This document shows, in pieces, positions 46,717 through 56,744 of a stretch of DNA of 64,000 nt. This stretch comes from Leifsonia sp. Root227 (GTDB taxonomy: Bacteria; Actinomycetota; Actinomycetes; Actinomycetales; Microbacteriaceae). Made by a program: the position numbers and the translations under genes. The DNA lies in assembly GCF_001428745.1 (NCBI RefSeq), contig NZ_LMIO01000002.1:434001-498000 (forward strand). The letters are read 5' to 3'. Under the pieces are notes generated by a model. That model did no database searches. It saw only the letters and a program-made list of their open reading frames with translations, and was not told the DNA's origin. Each line of letters starts with the position of its first letter. Positions within the stretch are counted from its first letter, which is position 1.

Positions 46717-48156
46717 TCAGCGGCCTGCGGCGATGTGCTCCCGCAGCAGTTCCACCAGCGGGGTGCGCTCGACGCTGTTCCCGAACCGGAACGCGCCGGC
46801 GAGCCGCCTGGCGTCGTCTGGGCTCAGTCCGCGGAACCGGTCGGCGAACCGCTCGGCGAGCGGCTCGGCCAGCAGGATGTGCCGCACCAGGACCGCCACG
46901 TGCGGCTGACGCCCCCACGGGTACGGCGCGAAGTCGGGGAACTCTCTGGCGAACACGGCGTCGATCGGGTCGAGGATGTCGCGCACTCCCGCGTCCGAAC
47001 CGCCCCAGGAGTCCACGCCGAGCCTGGCCTTGGTCTCGAGTTCGGGCCTGATCGTCTGCAGATACTCGCTGTCCTCGCGCACGTGCATCAGGCCCTGCAG
47101 GCCGATGTCCTTGTATGTCCAGAGCGCCCAGCTCGCGCCGTGCTCGCGGTAGATGTCCAACTGGTCGCGCAGCAACTGCAGGCGGAACGCATCCTGGGTC
47201 CGGTCGGCGGTGTACACGGGCCCGAACTCGCCGATCCAGATCGGCGTCCCCGTCCGCCGCATGTATTCGGTGCGCCGCAGGAAGGTCTGCTCGACCACAG
47301 CCCGGTCGAAATACTCTCCGCGGGTCCACCCCGGGTATTCCGACGCGCTGGTGATGCCGGGGAGCGCGTAGTCGTGCGCCGTGTACACCGTGTTCGGCAG
47401 CGGGTCGGAGCGGCGGTCGAACGCGCTGAAGTCGGTGGAGTACTTGTTGCCGTCGAGGAACAGGATGTGCCGGTGGTCGATGGCACGGATCGCCTTCTCC
47501 AGCCGCTCGTAGAAGGGCAGGATCACGTCGCCGCTCGGATCGGCCGGTTCGTTGATCGGGTTGTAGCCCGCGACCTCCGGGCGGTCTTTGAAGCGTTCGG
47601 CGATCGCCTCCCAGAGGTGCACGACGCGGTCCTGGAAGTGCGGGTGGTTCCAGAACTCGGCGACGTGCGTCGGGTTGTCGCTGTGCCAGTGCTGGTTCTG
47701 CCTTCCTGGCACGGCGTGCAGATCGAGGATGGACCGGATGCCGTGTCTGCCGAGCGTGGTGACCGCTCTGTCCAGCCGCGCGAATCCCTCCTCTCGCAGG
47801 CGGAACGGCCGGGCGTCGTCCTCGAAGTGGCGGTAATTGAACGGGATGCGGACGCTGTCGATCCCGATGGACGCGAGGAACGCGGCATCCGGCTCGTCGA
47901 TGAAGCCGTCGAGGTACTCGTCGAAGAATGCGTCGTACGCCTCCCTGCCGAGCCGGTCGAGCAGCAGGCGGCGGATGCGCTCCTCGTTGCCTGGGTAGCC
48001 GCTGATGAAGTTCTCCATGTTCATCCAGCCGCCGAGGCCGACGCCTGACAGGCGGACGACGCTGCCGGTCTCGTCGACGATGTCGCTGTCGCGGACAGTG
48101 AGGAAGGTGAGGTCGTTCACGGTGATCCGTTCCGGGGTGAGTCGGTCGTCGAGCAT
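46717..48156 (-). CDS. GH5-like glycoside hydrolase (cellulase/exo-glucanase fold)
   Basis: A 479-residue TIM-barrel glycosidase without a signal peptide. The acid/base Glu203 is in GYNPINEPADP and the nucleophile Glu310 in PIWIGEFGPVY. SVRIPFNYRHF and ILDLHAVPGRQNQHWHSD are also typical of GH5. About 100 residues after the barrel contain no recognised module. The absence of a secretion signal implies hydrolysis of imported oligosaccharides. The gene begins 2 bp after the M24-like gene ends and should be co-transcribed with it under tandem LacI-type operators. Confidence 0.85.
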   Translation of the reverse strand: MLDDRLTPERITVNDLTFLTVRDSDIVDETGSVVRLSGVGLGGWMNMENFISGYPGNEERIRRLLLDRLGREAYDAFFDEYLDGFIDEPDAAFLASIGIDSVRIPFNYRHFEDDARPFRLREEGFARLDRAVTTLGRHGIRSILDLHAVPGRQNQHWHSDNPTHVAEFWNHPHFQDRVVHLWEAIAERFKDRPEVAGYNPINEPADPSGDVILPFYERLEKAIRAIDHRHILFLDGNKYSTDFSAFDRRSDPLPNTVYTAHDYALPGITSASEYPGWTRGEYFDRAVVEQTFLRRTEYMRRTGTPIWIGEFGPVYTADRTQDAFRLQLLRDQLDIYREHGASWALWTYKDIGLQGLMHVREDSEYLQTIRPELETKARLGVDSWGGSDAGVRDILDPIDAVFAREFPDFAPYPWGRQPHVAVLVRHILLAEPLAERFADRFRGLSPDDARRLAGAFRFGNSVERTPLVELLREHIAAGR

Positions 48157-48158
48157 GG

Positions 48159-49277
48159 TCAGGAGAAAGGGAGCGCGATCGGTCTGGCGAGGCCGCCGAC
48201 CACGACGGTCGGCCAGTCGGGGTCGGCGGTGAGGACGTCCGTGACGCCGCCGGTGATGACGACGGTGTCCTCGACCTTGCCGCGCGGGACGCTGGGGTTC
48301 CAGGCGAACGCCTGACCGTCGCGCACCCGGTCGGCGGTGGCCGGGGTCGCCCGAGGGTCTCTGCCCGCGTAGCCGGTGGGACCGCCCTGGTGGTGGCGCA
48401 TCCACTCGTCGGCGGAGAAGCCGTGCGCTTCGTACGAGGCGGCGATGTCGGCCAGGACGGCGGAGAGCGGCCTGCCAGGGGTGGTCGCGGCGAACGCGGT
48501 GGCCTCGACCTCGCGCAGGCGGGCGTCGGCCTCCGCGGCGCCTGGCTCGTCGCCGACCCACCTGGTGAGGTTGACGATGAGACCGTCCCTCCGGGCGCCG
48601 ACGACCAGCATGAGGCGATCCCCGATGGGGGCGCCGGTCGGCAGCGGGTGCCGCAAATCGAGCCTGCTCTGCCCGGCGACGAGGGTGACGATCGGCTCGG
48701 CGCCGGTGGCGACCACGGCGCGCGAGAGATCGGAAGCGAGCCGGCGTTCGGTGTCGGCCCGGCGGGCGGCGCGGGCGACGGCGGTGACGGCCGCTGCGAC
48801 GTCGGCGCCGAGCGAGCGGTAGCGCGCCACCTCGACGGCGAGCAGTGTGGCACGCATGGAACGCAGTTCGGGCGCGACGCTGTGCTCTGCGATCGCGCCG
48901 GGTACGGGCCGCGAGGCTGTGCCGGGGAGAGGTTCGAACCAGGGATGTTCGACCAGTGCGAACCCGCCGAGTCCGGTGAGCTCCTCCGACACGATGCGGT
49001 CGGTCTCGTTCGCGAGCACGTGCACGGTGACCTCGTGGGCGTCGACCAGCACGCTGAGCACAGGGTCGCCGTTCGTCGGGACGGTCACGCGCGCTCCGCA
49101 CAGCAGCCAGGAGAGCGACTCGCGCGTCGCGAGCGCGATGGCGTGCTCGCCTCTGGCGGTCAGCAGTTCGCGAACGCGGCCGAGCTTGGTCGCGAACTCG
49201 GCGGGGGTGGCTGTGCGTGTGGTCGGTGGTGGGGTGGGTGTGGTCGTGGCCGTGCGGCCCGTGCCGTGCTCGCTCAT
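48159..49277 (-). CDS. M24-fold (creatinase/prolidase-like) protein lacking canonical metal ligands
   Basis: A 372-residue protein with an N-terminal creatinase-type domain (about 25-150) and a C-terminal pita-bread domain. In M24 peptidases two Asp ligands lie in a D-A-G...S-D-x-T-R motif; here the segment MLVVGARRDGLIVNLTR has Val225 and Asn236 at those positions. HHQGGPTGY and AWNPSVPRGKVEDTVVIT keep the later His/Glu regions. This resembles metal-independent creatinase-type members, so peptidase activity is doubtful. The start is ATG 49277 after AGGAG. It is co-transcribed with the GH5 gene. Confidence 0.75.
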   Translation of the reverse strand: MSEHGTGRTATTTPTPPPTTRTATPAEFATKLGRVRELLTARGEHAIALATRESLSWLLCGARVTVPTNGDPVLSVLVDAHEVTVHVLANETDRIVSEELTGLGGFALVEHPWFEPLPGTASRPVPGAIAEHSVAPELRSMRATLLAVEVARYRSLGADVAAAVTAVARAARRADTERRLASDLSRAVVATGAEPIVTLVAGQSRLDLRHPLPTGAPIGDRLMLVVGARRDGLIVNLTRWVGDEPGAAEADARLREVEATAFAATTPGRPLSAVLADIAASYEAHGFSADEWMRHHQGGPTGYAGRDPRATPATADRVRDGQAFAWNPSVPRGKVEDTVVITGGVTDVLTADPDWPTVVVGGLARPIALPFS

Positions 49278-49322
49278 CGTGCTCCTGCGCCCGATCGGTT
49301 GTGGATGTGTCCACCTTACCGT

Positions 49323-49348
49323 GAAAGCGGTTTCGCGAAAGCGGTTTC
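49323..49348. promoter_or_regulatory. Two tandem LacI-type operators before the M24/GH5 pair
   Basis: GAAAGCGGTTTC occurs exactly at 49323-49334 and again at 49337-49348, a 14-bp period. Both fit GAAANCGNTTTC, as at the sugar-acid operon. A minus-strand TTGACG (49378-49373) is a possible -35 upstream of them; no clear -10 is seen. Confidence 0.8.
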
Positions 49349-49396
49349 GCGCACGCGGGTCTGCCGACTGTTCGTCAAGAGCGGGGTGCCGCCGCG

Positions 49397-50323
49397 TCAG
49401 GCGAGGTGGTCGAGGTAGCGCAGGATGATGCCCTCGCGCAGCGCCCACGGGCAGACTTCGAGCTCGTCCACGCCGAACGCGCGCATCGCCTCGCGCAGCA
49501 CGATGCCGCCCGCGACGATCTGGAACGTGCGGTCGGCCGTGATCCCCGGCAGTGCGGTGCGCGCCTCCGCCGGAAGCTGCGCGAGGCGCGGCACCCAGTC
49601 GGAGAGCTCCGACCGCCGCAGCAGGCTGCGCTCGCTGCCTCCCGGCCCGGGAGCTGTCGACCCGGCGAGGCGAGCGAGGGAGCGGATCGTCTTGGAGGTG
49701 CCGACCACGTGGCCGCCGGCCGCGCGTCCGGAGAAGCCGCCGACCGCATCCTGCAGGACGGAGCGGGCGTGCATCCTGAGCGCGTCGACCTGCGGTTCGG
49801 TCGGCGGGTCGTCGTGCAGGAAGCCGATGGTGCTGCGTCCGGCGCCGAGCGGCACGGAGACGGCGATGTCGGGGTACTCGTCGCGCCCGGAGGCGATCTC
49901 CAGCGATCCTCCGCCGATGTCGAGCAGCAGGAGGTCGCCGGCCGACCAGCCGGACCAGCGGCGCACGGCCAGGAAGGTCAGCTTCGCCTCGTCCTCCCCG
50001 GACAGCACCTGCAAGTCGACGCCGGTCTCCGCGGTGATGCGCGCGAGCAGCGCCGGCCCGTTGGTCGCCTCGCGGATGGCGGACGTGGCGAACGGCAGCA
50101 GCTCCTCGATGCCCTCCGCCTCTGCGACGCGCATGGCCGACGCGATGGCGTCGAGGATGGCCTGGCAGCCTTCGTCGCTGATCGCGCCGTCCGCGTCGAT
50201 GTAGCGCATCAGCCGCAGCACCGACTTGTGGGTGGCGGCGGGGATCGGCCGGGCGCCGGGATGCGCGTCGACGACGAGCAGGTGGATGGTGTTCGAACCG
50301 ACGTCGAGGACTCCGAGCCTCAT
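49397..50323 (-). CDS. ppx: Exopolyphosphatase / pppGpp phosphohydrolase family (Ppx/GppA)
   Basis: A 308-residue ASKHA-fold phosphatase acting on polyphosphate or pppGpp. Motifs: LGVLDVGSNTIHLLVVD at the N-terminus (phosphate 1), ATSAIREATNG, LLLDIGGGSLEIASG (phosphate 2) and VVGTSKTIRSLARL. The length matches the short actinobacterial Ppx1/2 type. The ATG at 50323 lies 5 bp after the stop of a small membrane-protein gene, suggesting co-transcription. Confidence 0.88.
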   Translation of the reverse strand: MRLGVLDVGSNTIHLLVVDAHPGARPIPAATHKSVLRLMRYIDADGAISDEGCQAILDAIASAMRVAEAEGIEELLPFATSAIREATNGPALLARITAETGVDLQVLSGEDEAKLTFLAVRRWSGWSAGDLLLLDIGGGSLEIASGRDEYPDIAVSVPLGAGRSTIGFLHDDPPTEPQVDALRMHARSVLQDAVGGFSGRAAGGHVVGTSKTIRSLARLAGSTAPGPGGSERSLLRRSELSDWVPRLAQLPAEARTALPGITADRTFQIVAGGIVLREAMRAFGVDELEVCPWALREGIILRYLDHLA

Positions 50324-50328
50324 CGCGG

Positions 50329-50526
50329 TCAGCGACCCTGCCGGTGACGCACCCAGAACCCGATCAGCACGCCGCCGCCGACGGCGACCAGCACGCCGAC
50401 GCCGCGCACGATCCACTGCGTCGACCCGCTCGCCGCGTCGATCAGCAGGGGGACTCCGAGCCCGACCGCCACGAGGACGATCCCGCCGATCAAATACCAG
50501 GGGGACCCGTTCGTGCGTTCGACCAT
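50329..50526 (-). CDS. Small two-TM membrane protein upstream of ppx
   Basis: A 65-residue protein with two helices (YLIGGIVLVAVGLGVPLLI at about 11-29 and VRGVGVLVAVGGGVLIGFWV at about 40-59) and a basic C-terminus (RHRQGR). The stop is 5 bp before the ppx start, so they are likely one transcript. No family recognised. Confidence 0.65.
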   Translation of the reverse strand: MVERTNGSPWYLIGGIVLVAVGLGVPLLIDAASGSTQWIVRGVGVLVAVGGGVLIGFWVRHRQGR

Positions 50527-50552
50527 GGGGAAAGAATACCGGTGCGCCTAGC

Positions 50553-50593
50553 GCGGAAGGTGCGGTCGCGACGCGCGCGACCGCACCTTCCGC
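50553..50593. terminator. 18-bp perfect hairpin downstream of the tandem phosphatase gene
   Basis: An 18-nt arm at 50553-50570 (begins GCGGAAGG) is the exact reverse complement of 50576-50593 (ends CCTTCCGC), with a 5-nt loop. It lies 17 bp past the phosphatase stop on its transcript. No T run is present, so termination may depend on the stem alone. Confidence 0.65.
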
Positions 50594-50609
50594 ACGAGCG
50601 GAACGCTCC

Positions 50610-52280
50610 CTACGGCAGGTAGTACGTCGGGTTCGGCAGCTTCACCGCGCGGTCGGCCGAGCCGCCGATCAGGTCGCTGAACTGGTCGCCGTAGTTGGCG
50701 ACGATGTCGTACTTCCCGCCGGCAGCCGACTCGACGTGCTTGCGGGTCTGCGACTTGTACTCGATGGTCGTGCACTTCGCGGTCGCGCAGGTGATGTACG
50801 ACGGCTGCTGGGATGCGCCGACGCCGGTCCACTTGGTGTAGTAGTTCGGCGCGGTGAAGCCGGTGTATCCGACCTTCGCCAGGTTGCCGAGCGTGGCGGC
50901 CTTCTGGTCGTCGTTGCGTCCGGTGAGGCCGATGAGCGTGCATCCGGATTTCTGGGCGACTGTGGCGAGCGTGGTCATCGACGGCGTGGCGGGGAACCGC
51001 TGGTCCTGCACCCAGACGTCCTGCTCTGCCGGGTTGAAGGTGAAGTGCATGTCCGCCACCTCCATGTCGTACGTCCAGAGCGTGGTGTCGTCGGCGTCCA
51101 GGACGATCGCCGGGTTCTTGTGCAGCTTCTTCTCGACGAAGCAGGTCGCGGCCAGCACGGGCAGCTGCCGCAGCACCAGGCTGCGCATCTCGCGGATGTA
51201 CGGGGAGTCCGTCTTGTTCGCGATGCCGGTGCCAGGGTCTCCGTAGTAGGTGGCGATGGTCTTCTTCACCGAGTCGATGTTCGGGATGCCCTCGCCTCCG
51301 GCCGTCGCGCCGCTGGTGCCGTCCGGCGCCATGCTGAAGTGCGTGCGCGGGGCCAGCGTCGGCTCGTTCACGCCCGGCAGGTCGGGCGACGGCAGGTAGT
51401 AGGTCGGGTTCGGCAGCTTCAGCGCGCGCTGGGCGTAGCCGCCCTGCAGGTCGGACCACTGGTCGCCGACGTTGAGGTCGATCGTGTAACCCAGATCCTG
51501 GATGTGCTTCCTGGTGAGGGCCTTGTACTCGACTGTCGTGCACGCCGCGGCGGCGCAGGTGATGTACGACGGCTGCTGGGATGCGCCGACGCCGGTCCAC
51601 TTGGTGTAGAAGTTCGCGGCGGTGAACGGGGTGTATCCGACCTTGCTGAGGTTGCCGAGGGTGGCCGCCTTCTGGTTGTCGTTGCGGCCGGTGAGGCCGA
51701 AGACGGTGAAGCCGATGGCCGCCGCCTTGTTCACGAACGCGACCATCGCCGGGGTGGCCGGGAACCGCTGGTCCTGCACCCAGACGTCCTGCTCCGCGGG
51801 GTTGAAGGTGAAGTGCATGTCCGCCACCTCCATGTCGTACGTCCAGAGCGTGGTGTCGTCGGCGTCGAAGACGATCGCCGGCTTCTGGCCCTTGGCCTTC
51901 GCAGCCGCGTACTCCGCCTGCAGTTTGGCGGTCTCGCCCGCGATGATCGTGGACATCTCGCTGATGTACGGCGACGCGGTCTTGTCGGCGATGCCGGTGC
52001 CGGGGTCGCCGTAGTAGGTGGCGATGGTCTTCTTCACCGAGTCGATGTTCGGGATGCCCTCGCCTCCCGCCGTCGCGCCGCTCGACCCGTCCGCCGCCAT
52101 CGTGAACGACGTGCGCGGCGCGAGCTGCTGCTGCTGTCCGTGGCCCGGCCCCGGATCCCAGGCGGACGCTGCGGACGCGTTCACGACGCCGAAGCCGACG
52201 ACGAGTGCGAGCACGCCAGCCGCACCGGCCGCGAGACGGCCGCGGGGACGAGAGGTTTTCACAGAGGACCGGAGCAACAT
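50610..52280 (-). CDS. Secreted tandem-domain HAD acid phosphatase
   Basis: A 556-residue protein: basic N-terminus, export helix (about residues 17-38), then two copies of a HAD acid-phosphatase domain (about 55-310 and 318-556). Each copy carries the DxDxT motif in FDADDTTLWTYDM (Asp139/Asp141 in the first; LDADDTTLWTYDM in the second), GLTGRND as motif II, and GDQWSDL or GDQFSDL as the acidic motif. Both copies therefore look active. Each also ends in LPNPTYYLP. It probably scavenges phosphate outside the cell. Parts of the two copies are almost identical at DNA level, pointing to recent duplication or conversion. A GTG seven codons in is an alternative start. Confidence 0.88.
   Translation of the reverse strand: MLLRSSVKTSRPRGRLAAGAAGVLALVVGFGVVNASAASAWDPGPGHGQQQQLAPRTSFTMAADGSSGATAGGEGIPNIDSVKKTIATYYGDPGTGIADKTASPYISEMSTIIAGETAKLQAEYAAAKAKGQKPAIVFDADDTTLWTYDMEVADMHFTFNPAEQDVWVQDQRFPATPAMVAFVNKAAAIGFTVFGLTGRNDNQKAATLGNLSKVGYTPFTAANFYTKWTGVGASQQPSYITCAAAACTTVEYKALTRKHIQDLGYTIDLNVGDQWSDLQGGYAQRALKLPNPTYYLPSPDLPGVNEPTLAPRTHFSMAPDGTSGATAGGEGIPNIDSVKKTIATYYGDPGTGIANKTDSPYIREMRSLVLRQLPVLAATCFVEKKLHKNPAIVLDADDTTLWTYDMEVADMHFTFNPAEQDVWVQDQRFPATPSMTTLATVAQKSGCTLIGLTGRNDDQKAATLGNLAKVGYTGFTAPNYYTKWTGVGASQQPSYITCATAKCTTIEYKSQTRKHVESAAGGKYDIVANYGDQFSDLIGGSADRAVKLPNPTYYLP
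50991..51867 (-). repeat. Intragenic DNA repeat within the tandem phosphatase
   Basis: About 108 bases at 50991-51098 and 51760-51867 differ at only a few positions. They encode the DADDTT-to-RFPAT core in both domains. Further shared blocks flank them (for example 50790-50830 with 51559-51600, and 51240-51300 with 52010-52070). Confidence 0.8.
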
Positions 52281-52434
52281 CGCAACACCAATCGGTCGAG
52301 GGGGTCCACCCCCGAATGGGGGCCTGCGAGCACGATAGCGGGATGCGGCCGGTCGCGCCAGAGTTCGCGGCCGTCTCCGCGCGGATGAGCGGACGCCTCT
52401 TGTCCGCCCGCTCGCCCTGGCCTAGCATCGCGCC

Positions 52435-52761
52435 ATGACAGACGCATCACCGAACGTCGCCTTCGACCTGCTCGCCACCCGTCTGCTCGAAGACCCGGAC
52501 GACGACGTGGTCGCCACGGAGAAGGGCCTTCACGTGCACGGGAAGCTCTTCGCCTTCCTCGACGGCGACAGGCTGGTGCTCGACCTGCCGGCCTCCCGCG
52601 CGCTCGACCTGGTGGACCGCGGAGTCGCGGCTCCCGCATCCGGAGGAGTGGTGGATGCGCGGGGCTCGTGGGTCGGAATCTCCGACCTCGAGGACTGGCC
52701 CGAACTCGCTTCCGAGGCGCACCAGTTCGTCGGGGAGCCGCCGGTCGGGCGCGACTCGTAG
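52435..52761 (+). CDS. Small TfoX/YjbR-like hypothetical protein
   Basis: A 108-residue soluble acidic protein. KLFAFLDGDRLVLDLPASRALDLVDRG with the later WVGISDLEDWPELASEAHQFV resembles the TfoX N-terminal/YjbR type fold (a short strand-rich domain binding small molecules or DNA); the match is by pattern only. It is monocistronic and diverges from the phosphatase. No function is assigned. Confidence 0.55.
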   Translation: MTDASPNVAFDLLATRLLEDPDDDVVATEKGLHVHGKLFAFLDGDRLVLDLPASRALDLVDRGVAAPASGGVVDARGSWVGISDLEDWPELASEAHQFVGEPPVGRDS

Positions 52762-52832
52762 CGCTGCGCAGCCGCACGAGACGGTGCGCGGAACGCGCAT
52801 CCGGGACCGTGCGTGGGAATGCCGTAACCCTC

Positions 52833-52847
52833 GACTGCATTGCAGTC
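52833..52847. promoter_or_regulatory. Palindrome upstream of sufS
   Basis: GACTGCA-T-TGCAGTC is a perfect 7-bp inverted repeat 24 bp before the sufS start. GAGGAAGTAAGG follows it, so it may be an operator near the transcription start. It does not match the IdeR/DtxR box or the SufR pattern I know. Confidence 0.5.
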
Positions 52848-52858
52848 AGAGGAAGTAA

Positions 52859-54591
<1,733 letters not shown>

Positions 54592-54623
54592 CGTCGCCTC
54601 CTGGTTCGGGCACCGGCGGACGG

Positions 54624-54905
54624 CTACGGCACCGGCGCCAGGTCGACCTCGTCGGCGATCGCTTCGAGAGCGGAGGGCAGGGACGGGAACGTCGTGCCGA
54701 AGACGAGGCCGGACGGCCCGCTCGCCGTCCAGGTCTGCGCGCCCTTCGCCACGTGGCCGACGAGATACCGGCGGTGGCCGTCGAGCACCTGGCGCTGCGC
54801 GATGGCGAGTGTAAGCGGGAACGCGTACACGTCGCCTTTCGGACTGACGACCAGCTCCCAGCGGGCCTTGCCAGGGTTGAATCTGCTTGTGAAGATGCGC
54901 GACAT
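54624..54905 (-). CDS. Hypothetical 93-residue protein
   Basis: A short soluble protein beginning MSRIFTSRFNPGKARWELVVSP, with a mix of predicted strands (WELVVSPKGDVYAFPL) and a helix (LPSALEAIADEVDLAP). An ATG at 54935 would add ten residues. There is no clear ribosome site and no recognised family. It is convergent with sufU and follows the ABC transporter genes on the same strand, probably independently transcribed. Confidence 0.5.
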   Translation of the reverse strand: MSRIFTSRFNPGKARWELVVSPKGDVYAFPLTLAIAQRQVLDGHRRYLVGHVAKGAQTWTASGPSGLVFGTTFPSLPSALEAIADEVDLAPVP

Positions 54906-55014
54906 GATCGGATAGTTGTATCCCGGTACGCGCATCCCCTGCCACGAAGATGACAGCCTGTTTCTTTTGTTGCGGCGCCGTCGTAACACGTCCGTCGCCG
55001 GCTTGACTCTGGCG

Positions 55015-55809
55015 CTACGCGACCCAGCCGGAGAAGCGGGCGAGGAACGCGCGCGTGCGCTGCTCCCGTGGTGCGCCGAAGAGCTGCGCCGGCGGTCCCT
55101 GTTCGGCGATGACACCGGCGTCGAGGAAGACGACCCGGTCGGCCACATCCCGCGCGAACGCCATTTCGTGCGTGGCCATGACGATGGTCGTGCCGGACGC
55201 CTTGAGGTCGCGCACGAGTTCGAGGACCTCGCCGACGAGCTCAGGATCGAGGGCGCTGGTGACCTCGTCGAGCAGCAGCAGTTCCGGGTCGGTCGCGATG
55301 GCGCGCACGATCGCCGCGCGCTGCTGCTGGCCGCCGGAGAGCCGGTCGGGGAACTCCTTCGCCTTGTCGCCGAGGCCGATCGCCTCCAGCAGCTCGTGCG
55401 CCTTCGCCTCGGCAGCCTTCCTCGGGATGCGGTGCACCCTGCGGCTGGCGAGCGTCACGTTGTCGAGCACCGACAGGTGAGGGAACAGGTTGTAGTGCTG
55501 GAACACCACGCCGATCCGGCCGCGGACGGCGTCCATCCTGGTGCGCGGGTCGCTGATGTCGTCGTCGCCCAGGAAGATCTGGCCGTCGTCGATGCGCTCC
55601 AGCAGGTTGATGGTCCGTAGCAGGGTCGACTTGCCCGACCCGCTCGCGCCGATCAGGGCGACCACCTCGTGGCGTTGCACGTCCAGGTCGATGCCGCGCA
55701 GCACCTCGGTGTCGCCGAACCGCTTACGGACCCCGGTCAGCCGGAGGACGGGGGCAGGGCCAGGCTCGGGGGCGGCGCCTGGCACCGGGGTGACCGTCTG
55801 CTCGCTCAT
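55015..55809 (-). CDS. Amino-acid ABC transporter ATP-binding protein (GlnQ/HisP type)
   Basis: A 264-residue ATPase with Walker A GASGSGKST, signature LSGGQQQR, Walker B LLLLDEVTSALD and switch His in VMATHEMAFARDVAD, the last being the polar-amino-acid subfamily mark. It powers import with the permease immediately upstream (4-bp overlap) and the binding protein before it. Confidence 0.93.
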   Translation of the reverse strand: MSEQTVTPVPGAAPEPGPAPVLRLTGVRKRFGDTEVLRGIDLDVQRHEVVALIGASGSGKSTLLRTINLLERIDDGQIFLGDDDISDPRTRMDAVRGRIGVVFQHYNLFPHLSVLDNVTLASRRVHRIPRKAAEAKAHELLEAIGLGDKAKEFPDRLSGGQQQRAAIVRAIATDPELLLLDEVTSALDPELVGEVLELVRDLKASGTTIVMATHEMAFARDVADRVVFLDAGVIAEQGPPAQLFGAPREQRTRAFLARFSGWVA

Positions 55810-56717
55810 ACGATGCTCCCGACCTGCTCGCGCTTGCGCACCCTGGCCGAATACCAGTCGGTGAGCCGGATCATCGGCAGCGCCAGCGCCACGAACAGCA
55901 GGCCGGCCAGCACGTACGGGGTGAAGTTGTATGTGGCGGCGGTCTCGATCTGGGCGGCACGGACCGCATCCACTGCCCCCAGGATGGAGATCAGGCCCAC
56001 ATCCTTCTGCATGGCGACGAAGTCGTTCATCAGCGCCGGCGTGACCTTGCGGATGGCCTGCGGGAGGATCACCAGGCGCAGCGTCTGGTAGTGGCTGAGG
56101 CCGAGACCGCGGGCGGCCAGCCGCTGCGATGGATGCACCGCCTCGATCCCGGCGCGGAACACCTCGGAGACGTAGGCGGAGTAGACGAGCACGAGTGCGA
56201 TCGTGCCCCAGAACTCGGCGGGCATCCGAGGGAAGACGCCGAGCCCTGGCAGGCCGAAGCCGACCAGGTAGAGCACGATGATGAGCGGCATCCCGCGGAA
56301 CAGGTCCGTGTATCCGGCCGCCAGAGCGCGCAGCGGGAAGAAGATCGGCCCGCGCAGGGTGCGCGTGGTGGCGATCAGGATGCTCACGATCAGCACGCCG
56401 ATCGCCGCCACGACGAGCACCCGGATGTTCAGCAGCAGCCCGTCGAACACCCTCGGCCAGGCCTGCACGGCGACGGCGGGATCGAAGAAGGTCTGCTGCA
56501 CCGCCGCCCAGCCCGGCGTATTGATCACGAAGAACCAGGCGAGGACGGCGACGACGATGGTGCTGGCGAGACTGATCAGCACCGACCGGGTGGTCTGCTT
56601 CTTGCGGAAGGCGCGGCGGCCGAGCTCGACGGCGCTCGGCTCGACCGGGCCAGGCTCGACCGGGCCAGGCTCGACAGGGCTGGGCTGGGCGGCGCCCGGC
56701 TGCTGGATGGTGCTCAC
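55806..56717 (-). CDS. Amino-acid ABC transporter permease (HisM/GlnP type)
   Basis: A 303-residue permease. About 25 N-terminal residues are a repeated Pro/Glu/Val string (PVEPGPVEPG), then a long first helix (VLISLASTIVVAVLAWFF). The EAA region is FRAGIEAVHPSQRLAARGLGLSHYQTLRLVILP. A single permease suggests a homodimer. It is coupled to the ATPase by a 4-bp overlap and follows the binding-protein gene by 27 bp. Confidence 0.92.
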   Translation of the reverse strand: MSTIQQPGAAQPSPVEPGPVEPGPVEPSAVELGRRAFRKKQTTRSVLISLASTIVVAVLAWFFVINTPGWAAVQQTFFDPAVAVQAWPRVFDGLLLNIRVLVVAAIGVLIVSILIATTRTLRGPIFFPLRALAAGYTDLFRGMPLIIVLYLVGFGLPGLGVFPRMPAEFWGTIALVLVYSAYVSEVFRAGIEAVHPSQRLAARGLGLSHYQTLRLVILPQAIRKVTPALMNDFVAMQKDVGLISILGAVDAVRAAQIETAATYNFTPYVLAGLLFVALALPMIRLTDWYSARVRKREQVGSIV

Positions 56718-56744
56718 CCGATGAACGCTAGCGCTTCCGCACCG

